IMG/VR virus record: IMGVR_UViG_3300023119_001193
Span: 1-20,535 of that record
Length of the DNA stretch: 20,535 nucleotides
DNA from: a virus
Reading direction: 5' to 3' (one strand)
The position numbers and the translations under genes are program-made. The notes beneath the pieces are model-generated. The model was not told where the DNA came from. It saw nothing but the letters and a program-made list of their open reading frames with translations, and made no database searches. Shown in pieces: positions 7,956-14,180 of this stretch. Numbering within the stretch: the first letter of the stretch is position 1; every line of letters begins with the position of its first letter.

Positions 7956-8540
7956 ATGTCAAAACTAGTAGCTTATCCGATGTTTGTTTCTCCTTTATGG
8001 ATTATGACATATGACTCGCATAAAGACGAACAACAGTCATATATAGATTACATTGAAGAAACAGATAGAGAAACATATAACAAAGGCTTTCTCACTGAAG
8101 GAGAATTGCATAATAAAACACTATTCCAACCTTTAGTAGAAACTATATCTTTAATATCAAACACACTAATAGAAACCTGGGAACTAGAACCGCATATGAC
8201 GCAACTAGGAATACAACAAATGTGGGGTAGTTGTACAATGCCCGGCGGATTGCTAATGCCTGTAGAAGTTCCTAATTCTTTTGCAACAGGCATGTATTTT
8301 GTTAAAACACCGCCCAATAGTGGTAATCTTTTAATAGATAATCCTAATAACAATATAAGTTATTATTCAAAAATGCACAGAAAAGAAGCAAACGAATTTA
8401 ATGTTGAAAAGTTTGAAACTGTAACCCCTGAAGGAGATATTATTGTATATCCTGGAAATTTGAAGTCTATGCAAACTACTAATGAAAATATTAACGAAAA
8501 TAGATATGTAATTTATTTTAGTTTAGCCTTTGTTAATTGA
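7956..8540 (+). CDS. 2OG-Fe(II) oxygenase-like protein lacking the metal ligands (probable pseudoenzyme)
   Basis: A 194-residue protein whose overall pattern recalls the phage 2OG-Fe(II) oxygenase family (TIGR02466 type): an early SPLW, a mid-protein PNSFATGMYFVKTP followed by NSGNLLIDNP, then GDIIVYPGNL and a closing RYVIYFSLAFVN. In active members the text before PNS contains HxH or HxD and a further His follows the 'FPs.L' strand. Here those positions read V103-E104-V105 and S171, so all the expected iron ligands appear absent, while the late Arg (R183) that binds 2-oxoglutarate is kept. The alignment is from memory. A binding or scaffold role is more likely than catalysis. The last 28 nt overlap the convergent glycosyltransferase-like gene. 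Confidence 0.7.
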   Translation: MSKLVAYPMFVSPLWIMTYDSHKDEQQSYIDYIEETDRETYNKGFLTEGELHNKTLFQPLVETISLISNTLIETWELEPHMTQLGIQQMWGSCTMPGGLLMPVEVPNSFATGMYFVKTPPNSGNLLIDNPNNNISYYSKMHRKEANEFNVEKFETVTPEGDIIVYPGNLKSMQTTNENINENRYVIYFSLAFVN

Positions 8541-9592
8541 TCCATTAATTCTGTTGGTCCATAACGTAAATTTATATCTTTGTATAAATTGTGGTTATAT
8601 TCTAATAATGGCAGCATGTCTTGATATATTTTGTGATGTTCGTCAATAGTTTTTTCTGCTAATCTATCAATTTGTTCTTTAATAGAATTAAAACGTTTGT
8701 GGTGATCAGTAATAGTATCATAAGATTCGTCTATATAATTATCAAATGTTTTAAACCCAAAACTTTTTAAAGATTCAAGAGTAAACGGTAGTCCTACAAC
8801 TATAAATGGATGATAAAATAAAAACGATTTTAAAACTTTTTCAGTCCAGCCAACATAAACGTCAGAATAAAAATCACGTTCGCCGATTAAACTCCAATAG
8901 CTGTTTTGATAGAATGTGCTAGGGTCGGGTAGATGCTTTACATTATTTGTATCATCTAGTCTTAAAGGTAAAATTTCTGTTAGGGTATTAATTTCTTTAG
9001 GAGTTAGCAACTCTAAATTATCTTCTAATATGTCATTATTTTCTATATTGTGTAATTCTATATAATCGCAACTAACTATAGATTTTTCTAATAAATCTTT
9101 TTCAGCTAGATAACTTACTAATTTTAATCTGTGTGTCCTTGTCTGTCTGTTTAACGATAAAAATATATTTTCTCTTTTTTCTAGATTAACACTAAACGGG
9201 TTTTGTACTTTAATATTGTCGTAATCTTTATAGAGTAAATGAAAACTAAAGAAGTAAACATTATTACCAAATAAATTTTCATTGCTAGAACAAATAGCGT
9301 AATCTATACCTAGAGATATTATATAATCTACTTGTTCTTGTGTTAGCAATCCTTCATATGTGTCGTCTACCACTAAAAAGTCGTTAGGCTTAAACTCGAT
9401 ACTTTTTAGTCTATCAAAATTTAATCCTACATTTTCAAAAAACAAAATACTGTTATCGCTTATGTTGTCTTCATACAAAAAGTTTATAGTCTTTAAGAAA
9501 CTCCAGAGGCGAGATGATGTTATACCTTTTGACGGTATTAGTCCTTTTCGCAATACTTTAATCGGTGCCGGCGGCTTATAAATGTTCTTCAT
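8513..9592 (-). CDS. Glycosyltransferase-like protein (GT10/GT47-type C-terminal domain)
   Basis: A 359-residue protein. The middle carries a basic FLSLNRQTRTHR (about 144-155). The C-terminal half has WTEKVLKSFLFYHPFIVVG (about 249-267) followed by LESLKSFGFKTF and IDESYD (to about 292). The 'TEK...PfIv.G...lk..GF.TF...iDESYD' series is what I associate with GT-B-fold fucosyltransferase or exostosin-like domains in phages, where the Glu of TEK contacts the sugar nucleotide. The donor cannot be predicted. The start is firm: AAAGG lies 8 nt before the ATG. It overlaps the radical SAM gene by 17 nt and is the last gene of the six-gene operon, so it may attach or use the product of that pathway. 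Confidence 0.7.
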   Translation of the reverse strand: MKNIYKPPAPIKVLRKGLIPSKGITSSRLWSFLKTINFLYEDNISDNSILFFENVGLNFDRLKSIEFKPNDFLVVDDTYEGLLTQEQVDYIISLGIDYAICSSNENLFGNNVYFFSFHLLYKDYDNIKVQNPFSVNLEKRENIFLSLNRQTRTHRLKLVSYLAEKDLLEKSIVSCDYIELHNIENNDILEDNLELLTPKEINTLTEILPLRLDDTNNVKHLPDPSTFYQNSYWSLIGERDFYSDVYVGWTEKVLKSFLFYHPFIVVGLPFTLESLKSFGFKTFDNYIDESYDTITDHHKRFNSIKEQIDRLAEKTIDEHHKIYQDMLPLLEYNHNLYKDINLRYGPTELMDQLTKAKLK

Positions 9593-10451
9593 GAATTTTA
9601 CCTTTCAACAATGCTTCTTGCTGAGGTTTTAATTTTGGATTTGCAGGACACATTGCACAAATAGGATGTGGTTCAAAAATATTTGTTACAAACCCTTGCA
9701 GTTCGTATTCACTGCAATCTATAGCTAGTCCTTTATATTTTAAATATTCTGTCCAATCATCGTCTGCATCTAACCCGTATTTTTTAGCATGTGTTTCTAG
9801 CATACTAATAGGAGGACATTTGTATAAACGATTTTTATAAATTATAGGATAGATATTTGCACTACATTTTGAATAACTGCTCTGTGGATCATTATCATTC
9901 CACGGTTTTAACACACCATTAATGTTGCGTCTATAATCATACCATCCACCTTGTGTAGGATCTGTTACTTCGAGTTCAACATCTTGATATCGCCATATAT
10001 TATTAGGTTCTAGTTTCCACTCTAAATCTCTAATAATATGTGTCCTAATATTATCTTCAATTTTTTGTCTTATAGTAGGATTGGTATTATGAAATGTAAT
10101 ACTAAGTTTTGCAGGTTGTATATCTAATAGTACTTCTAACAGATTATTTCTTTTTGGTAAGAAAAATCCATTTGAATATACTTCTATTCTAGCATGATCA
10201 AAACATGTTCTGCTGTGTTTTAATATGTCATATATTTTAGGATGGATTAAAGGTTCTCCACCTATAATAGTAAAATTATCAGGATCAAGACGCTTACTCC
10301 AAGAAAACATATTTTCTTTAAGTTCTTCAAACTCTTCATGCCATGGATGGTCGTAATCAATAAAACGATCACAACCAGGACAAGCTAAATCGCAACTGGT
10401 TGTGATCATCCATTCTAGAAACGGTAAATGAAATCCTCTTTCATCAATCAA
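9576..10451 (-). CDS. Radical SAM protein with C-terminal cysteine cluster
   Basis: A 291-residue radical SAM enzyme. The [4Fe-4S] signature CxxxCxxC is present in SCDLACPGCDRF (Cys20, Cys24, Cys27), followed by the SAM-binding GGEP motif at residues 64-67. The C-terminal part has further cysteines (SKCSANIYP, YKCPPISM, CSEYEL, PICAMCPANP) that could hold an auxiliary cluster like a SPASM or twitch domain. Such enzymes perform radical chemistry on peptides, sugars or small molecules; the substrate is not visible. The start is TTG at 10451, overlapping the amidinotransferase stop by 8 nt; starting at the later Met15 would cut the first beta strand. Its clusters could be supplied by the phage IscA-like carrier. 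Confidence 0.88.
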   Translation of the reverse strand: MIDERGFHLPFLEWMITTSCDLACPGCDRFIDYDHPWHEEFEELKENMFSWSKRLDPDNFTIIGGEPLIHPKIYDILKHSRTCFDHARIEVYSNGFFLPKRNNLLEVLLDIQPAKLSITFHNTNPTIRQKIEDNIRTHIIRDLEWKLEPNNIWRYQDVELEVTDPTQGGWYDYRRNINGVLKPWNDNDPQSSYSKCSANIYPIIYKNRLYKCPPISMLETHAKKYGLDADDDWTEYLKYKGLAIDCSEYELQGFVTNIFEPHPICAMCPANPKLKPQQEALLKGKIHEEHL

Positions 10452-11508
10452 AATAGTTTTCCAAAGAGCCTTTGCGCTTTGTATCTAGTGTTACACAATG
10501 GAACCCTCCGCTTAGTGTACGTGCTTGGCGCATCGGTAAGCCGATAGTTTCAATGCCATGTTTATTAAGTTCGCGACGAACATAGTCTTGATTTTCATCA
10601 ATAATAACTAGTTCTTCGTTAACACTTAGCATGTTCAACCCAATATACTTAGAGCAAGGACTTACGTTACCTTCTAAATTAGATCCAATATCTACAACTT
10701 CGTCTCCTGGGATATAAATTTTATCCCAGTCTTTAAAGATTGGAGGATACCAGTCTGGCGTACAACGATCGCCATTAAACAAAACTAGTCCAGGACGAAG
10801 TGGAATAACAGTTGAGTCAAAGTGAGAATAACTGTAAAACTTTTCAGCTAGATGTATACGATAGCCTCTTGGTTCTAGTATGCTTTTAAGCCATTTATAT
10901 CCCCACATATTTCCTGAGTTAGAAACTTGATAAAGTAAATCTTTTCCAAGTCTTACTACGTTTGGAGCATCAAATACTACTTCTTCATTTGTAAGTGTAG
11001 GAATGCTTAGATCGTCTAATTGATAACTGTCATCTAACAATCTCGGGCGCGGCGCTGCAATCCATTCTGTTCCCATTTCCATTACTTCATACATAAAATA
11101 ACGATATGCTAATGTTTCATACTGCCTTGCTCTCATTGCACCGGGACAATCGATAATTAAATTATCTAAAGGTAACAACAAATCACGTGGACAATATGTG
11201 TACCATCCTGTTGTTTTCCAATCAGGAGACGAAAATTCTTTAGAATGATCAATCGCATGTGGACGTCTTACTTTAACTCCTAGCCCTTCTAGTGTTTTTG
11301 AAAGTCCGTCTAAATCTTCATTAGCTTCGTCAACTACCCATTGGGGCGATGGTCCTTCTAAATCTTTAATTTGCTCGTAGGTACAGTCTGCAAAACCAAA
11401 ACTGTGAGTTGATTTATCAACTGTTGGAATACGTGCATGATCTGCAATACCTACAAAAATTTCTTCTAGTGGATCCCAGTCATTATGACTGCTTACTATA
11501 GATGCCAT
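10444..11508 (-). CDS. Amidinotransferase (arginine:glycine / inosamine amidinotransferase family)
   Basis: A 354-residue protein, near full length for the family. It has the family landmarks in order: WDPLEEIFVG at the N-terminus, a substrate-loop region IIDCPGAMRARQYE (about 118-131), FDAPNVVRLG (Asp180), SHFDST with the catalytic His229, and the nucleophilic Cys338 in SGGFHCVTLD. Enzymes of this family move the amidino group of L-arginine to an amine acceptor through a covalent Cys intermediate, releasing ornithine and a guanidino product (for example guanidinoacetate, or guanidino-inositols in streptomycin biosynthesis). All catalytic residues appear intact. A strong AGGAGAG lies 7 nt before the ATG. 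It follows the PLP enzyme with a 26-nt overlap, which suggests that the acceptor amine may be made by that neighbour. Confidence 0.88.
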   Translation of the reverse strand: MASIVSSHNDWDPLEEIFVGIADHARIPTVDKSTHSFGFADCTYEQIKDLEGPSPQWVVDEANEDLDGLSKTLEGLGVKVRRPHAIDHSKEFSSPDWKTTGWYTYCPRDLLLPLDNLIIDCPGAMRARQYETLAYRYFMYEVMEMGTEWIAAPRPRLLDDSYQLDDLSIPTLTNEEVVFDAPNVVRLGKDLLYQVSNSGNMWGYKWLKSILEPRGYRIHLAEKFYSYSHFDSTVIPLRPGLVLFNGDRCTPDWYPPIFKDWDKIYIPGDEVVDIGSNLEGNVSPCSKYIGLNMLSVNEELVIIDENQDYVRRELNKHGIETIGLPMRQARTLSGGFHCVTLDTKRKGSLENYFD

Positions 11509-12364
11509 TTAATTTCTCTCCTATTAATTCTGACACACATACTCTATTAACTTCTGTGCCTCTGTTCATCATTTCCCATTCATCACCGCCTAATCCAAAC
11601 ATAATACAATCAGTACTGTTTAAATCATTTTCTACACAAACATCTAGGTAAGTCCGCTCATGTGTATTCCAATTATAATCTATACTAAATTTGTTAATTA
11701 AGCTATTAGCAATACTTAACGAAACACGGTTATGCATATCTACAGAATTGAATACATCTACTCCGTCATCGGTGTCTGTGCGTTCTAAACGCATACCTAC
11801 TCGTAAAAATTCTGCACCATAAAATGCTTTTGAAATACTAAATGTTACAGTTTCTACACACTTGTATTTTGTTAAGTCTAAGTTAATGTTTTTAGTACAA
11901 GGATAATACGCAAAATCTAATAATACAGGTATACCTAAAACATCACAGTTAACTAATACATTCTCTAAATCTTCGTGTTGTCTGCCATAGTCCGAAAAGG
12001 GAACACTAATAATTACAGCATCGTTAGTCTGCAATTTTCTATCGTTAATGTAAGCCCATAAGCCTCCATGTTTTAATACTGCACTATGATACATAAATTC
12101 GCCACGGAAAAATCTAAATGTTCTGTTCTTGTGACGCCAATACCAATGATCAAATGCTTGTGCTGATCCTGCAACTAGTTTACGATTTGTAAAAAGTTCT
12201 AACCCTTTTAAATCATTTAGTTTACTAGAGTTAATCCAATTAAAATAATTTTCTGTAAATTCAGCTGGTATATTACTGTTGTATAAATCGCTAGTAGGAT
12301 CCAGATTTTGTATAAAATCTTTTATGTTAGGATCTACTAAAGGTTTAGCTCCTCTTAAATTCAT
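11483..12364 (-). CDS. PLP-dependent aminotransferase-fold protein, short form
   Basis: A 293-residue protein with the core of a fold-type I PLP enzyme: a strand-turn VIISVPFSDYG (about 117-127), IPVLLDFAYYP with the Asp (D150) that would pair with the pyridine nitrogen and a nearby Tyr, and FSISKAFYGAEFLRVGM with the presumed Schiff-base lysine K179 and phosphate-binding Ser and Arg around it. Class I/II aminotransferases are usually about 380-420 residues, so this protein is short, mainly in the N-terminal segment and C-terminal small domain. It may be a minimal aminotransferase, a related lyase or decarboxylase, or a weakly active form. GGAG lies 6 nt before the ATG. It overlaps both neighbours in the operon by 20-26 nt. 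Confidence 0.68.
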   Translation of the reverse strand: MNLRGAKPLVDPNIKDFIQNLDPTSDLYNSNIPAEFTENYFNWINSSKLNDLKGLELFTNRKLVAGSAQAFDHWYWRHKNRTFRFFRGEFMYHSAVLKHGGLWAYINDRKLQTNDAVIISVPFSDYGRQHEDLENVLVNCDVLGIPVLLDFAYYPCTKNINLDLTKYKCVETVTFSISKAFYGAEFLRVGMRLERTDTDDGVDVFNSVDMHNRVSLSIANSLINKFSIDYNWNTHERTYLDVCVENDLNSTDCIMFGLGGDEWEMMNRGTEVNRVCVSELIGEKLNGIYSKQS

Positions 12365-12863
12365 CTATTACTCCGGTTACTTGCATGGTATATTTGTTCG
12401 TCATGCCCATATTGCCGCTGAGATGCGGTTCATTACATTTTATTATTATAGCATCACCTTGCTTCCAATGCAAGACCGAATTTTCATTTATTTCAAAATA
12501 ATGACCACTTTGCCAGTCTTCTAAAAAAATGTTTACCCTACAACAACTACTTGGTTCTACATTATTATTTTTTGCAAATTGAAAAAATGTATCAGTGTGT
12601 ACTGGAAGTGTTTGTCCAGGGGGCTGTTTCATAATGCCAACGCTGTATCTTGGAAATAGTGTACGACAAAAATCATGCACAGCGCCATCTACTTCAAAAT
12701 TTCTATAATACATAGAATTTTGAGATGTGTATCCTGCTTCTACATTTTTAACATTTTGATCTTCGAAACTATTTGAACGTCCAAGAATAGTTACGTTGTC
12801 TTCTATAATCCATTTATAGTTTTTATAGTTAAAATCTGGTAAGTCGAAATTTATTTTTCCCAT
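12345..12863 (-). CDS. Fe(II)/2OG oxygenase- or aspartyl hydroxylase-like protein
   Basis: A 172-residue double-stranded beta-helix protein. The iron-binding triad is visible as HTD (His89, Asp91) in LPVHTDTFFQF and His147 in NEPHLSGNMG, preceded by NIFLEDWQSGHYFEI and the strand HWKQGDAIII. This order fits a small Fe(II)/2-oxoglutarate hydroxylase. The substrate is unknown. The ATG has no clear Shine-Dalgarno sequence and lies inside the last codons of the upstream oxygenase gene (13-nt overlap), so it is probably translationally coupled. It overlaps the aminotransferase-like gene by 20 nt. Confidence 0.78.
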   Translation of the reverse strand: MGKINFDLPDFNYKNYKWIIEDNVTILGRSNSFEDQNVKNVEAGYTSQNSMYYRNFEVDGAVHDFCRTLFPRYSVGIMKQPPGQTLPVHTDTFFQFAKNNNVEPSSCCRVNIFLEDWQSGHYFEINENSVLHWKQGDAIIIKCNEPHLSGNMGMTNKYTMQVTGVIDEFKRS

Positions 12864-13606
12864 GGCTTGTCGTACGGGACGCCTTCTTCGTTATCAAACC
12901 AGTATAAACTACGATGTGGAGGAAATTTATCATCGTGTTGTGCGTTGCTTACATAATAAAATAATCTTAAATTTTTACGAGAAACACCTGCAGGAGTTTT
13001 CATAGGCTCTGGATATCCGTGAAATGCTAGATTATCGTAACTCCACACCACAAGATTACCGGCACCTGGAACTACGCTACTAATAATATTTTTTCTGTCT
13101 GTATCATAAAAATCTAAACTACCACCCCAAGCCTTTTTCCAATTTTCGTTTAAATAGATTATAACACTTAGCCGACGATGTAATCTTAATTGTTCATTCC
13201 AATTAAAGTCAGTATGCACTTTTAGACTGTCACCGTTAAACGCTTTAGCATATCCTGCACCGACTAAGTGCGGATCAGGTATTAGGTCAACAGTATCGGT
13301 TACTGCTTGTAACCATTTTAAAAAAGTAGAACTGTGTAATGTGTGTACTACTTCGTCTTGTACAGGAGTTACATCTAAATCGTTGTACTCATACATACAA
13401 CTACCTTTTCGAGTAAACTTTTTACCTTGTTCTAAAGGAAGTTTTTCTAGTTCTTCTGCCATTTGATGTACAACATTAATTGGCAAAAAGTTTTTAATTT
13501 CTAATTTACTATATCCGGGATGACTTCTATATTCACGTTGTAGTTCGTATGTATTTGAAAACTGTTTGTGAATATGATTCAAAATTTGGTTTTTAATACG
13601 TGTCAA
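12851..13606 (-). CDS. 2OG-Fe(II) oxygenase (prolyl 4-hydroxylase-like)
   Basis: A 251-residue protein with a complete prolyl-4-hydroxylase-type core: KVHTDFNW (His131, Asp133), RLSVIIYLNENWKKAWGG, a second-strand GAGNLVVWSY, the distal His196 in AFHGYPEP, and an Arg (R210) 14 residues later that fits 2-oxoglutarate binding. Phage members of this family hydroxylate proteins or small molecules; the target here is unknown. It is the first gene of the six-gene minus-strand operon. The start is TTG at 13606: AAGGA lies 7 nt upstream and an in-frame TAA stands just before it, so a longer form is impossible. No consensus sigma70 or clear late promoter precedes it on this strand. Confidence 0.88.
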   Translation of the reverse strand: MTRIKNQILNHIHKQFSNTYELQREYRSHPGYSKLEIKNFLPINVVHQMAEELEKLPLEQGKKFTRKGSCMYEYNDLDVTPVQDEVVHTLHSSTFLKWLQAVTDTVDLIPDPHLVGAGYAKAFNGDSLKVHTDFNWNEQLRLHRRLSVIIYLNENWKKAWGGSLDFYDTDRKNIISSVVPGAGNLVVWSYDNLAFHGYPEPMKTPAGVSRKNLRLFYYVSNAQHDDKFPPHRSLYWFDNEEGVPYDKPWEK

Positions 13607-13632
13607 ATTTTAATCCTTTGTATTATTACTCG

Positions 13633-13640
13633 TATAAATA
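13633..13640 (+). promoter_or_regulatory. Late promoter box TATAAATA for the HeH-like gene
   Basis: A perfect T4 late consensus TATAAATA. The predicted start of transcription is near 13646, followed by a strong ribosome site AAGGAGGA and the ATG at 13665. It is the clearest late promoter of the window and supports reading the weaker boxes the same way. Confidence 0.75.
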
Positions 13641-13664
13641 ATTATTCCTTAAGGAGGATATATT

Positions 13665-13913
13665 ATGTTAAATTGGTTAAAACGTATTTTAGGAATTGGA
13701 CCTTCATTGCCAGCGGCTGTAGAAGCTGCTATTCCGGCACCAGAAGAGAAGCCAAAACCTAAAGCCAAGAAAACTACAACAAAAAAGTCACAAGCGGTAG
13801 ATTTAAAAGGTATGTCAAAGAATGACTTGTTAGCTCATGCTAAAAAGAATGGAATTAAAGCCAACGCTAGTATGAAGAAAGCAGATATCTTAGCCGCGAT
13901 TAACAACAGCTGA
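13665..13913 (+). CDS. Small basic protein with HeH/SAP-like C-terminal domain
   Basis: An 82-residue protein in three parts: an amphipathic start (MLNWLKRILGIGP), a Pro/Ala/Lys-rich linker (about 20-45), and a C-terminal helix-extended loop-helix motif (GMSKNDLLAHAKKNGIKANA, then KKADILAAIN) like SAP, HeH or Rho N-terminal domains that bind nucleic acid. It is therefore probably a small DNA- or RNA-binding protein, perhaps packaged or associated with late functions. It has the best translation signal of the window (AAGGAGGA, about 7 nt spacing) and a perfect late promoter, so high late expression is expected. Its last 24 nt overlap the convergent coiled-coil gene. Confidence 0.85.
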   Translation: MLNWLKRILGIGPSLPAAVEAAIPAPEEKPKPKAKKTTTKKSQAVDLKGMSKNDLLAHAKKNGIKANASMKKADILAAINNS

Positions 13914-14180
13914 TTGTAATTGTTGTAATGCAGTATCTAAGCGAGTTAGCTTTCGCTCTAAAACAGTGATAGCGGCTCGCTGTTTTCTTGACTGCTCTTC
14001 CAAACTACGCACATACTCTAATGTCGGAAGTTCACGGCTTGTCCCATCTTCGCTTACCATAGTAAGCGTATCTACACCTTGTGCCTTTAAGCCACCAGTT
14101 ACACGATTAGGATTTTTATCAGATAATGATTGGGTCTGGGCCGGCTTGTTTCTGCCGTACATCTTGTTTAGATAGCTCAT
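13890..14180 (-). CDS. Small coiled-coil protein, probably late
   Basis: A 96-residue protein. The N-terminal part (MSYLNKMYGRNKP, then VTGGLKAQGVDTLTMVSEDG) looks like the start of a small structural protein and the C-terminal half is a predicted coiled coil with heptads (EEQSRKQRAAITVLERKLTR and following). I do not know a named function. The ATG at 14180 is chosen over an upstream start at 14216 because the upstream start would lie before the late box at 14201-14208, and GGAGAG lies 7-8 nt before 14180. The start lies inside the end of the uvdE gene (62-nt overlap), so this gene has its own promoter within uvdE. Confidence 0.78.
   Translation of the reverse strand: MSYLNKMYGRNKPAQTQSLSDKNPNRVTGGLKAQGVDTLTMVSEDGTSRELPTLEYVRSLEEQSRKQRAAITVLERKLTRLDTALQQLQSAVVNRG

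Noticed and set aside
13607-13660. A sigma70 promoter for the six-gene operon
   Set aside because: AT-rich stretches such as TAATAAT occur, but no -35 at proper spacing was found; I leave its promoter unassigned.
13665-13913. The small protein as a peptide precursor for the radical SAM operon
   Set aside because: It is divergent from the operon and its C-terminus is a HeH/SAP-like domain, not a leader plus core peptide.
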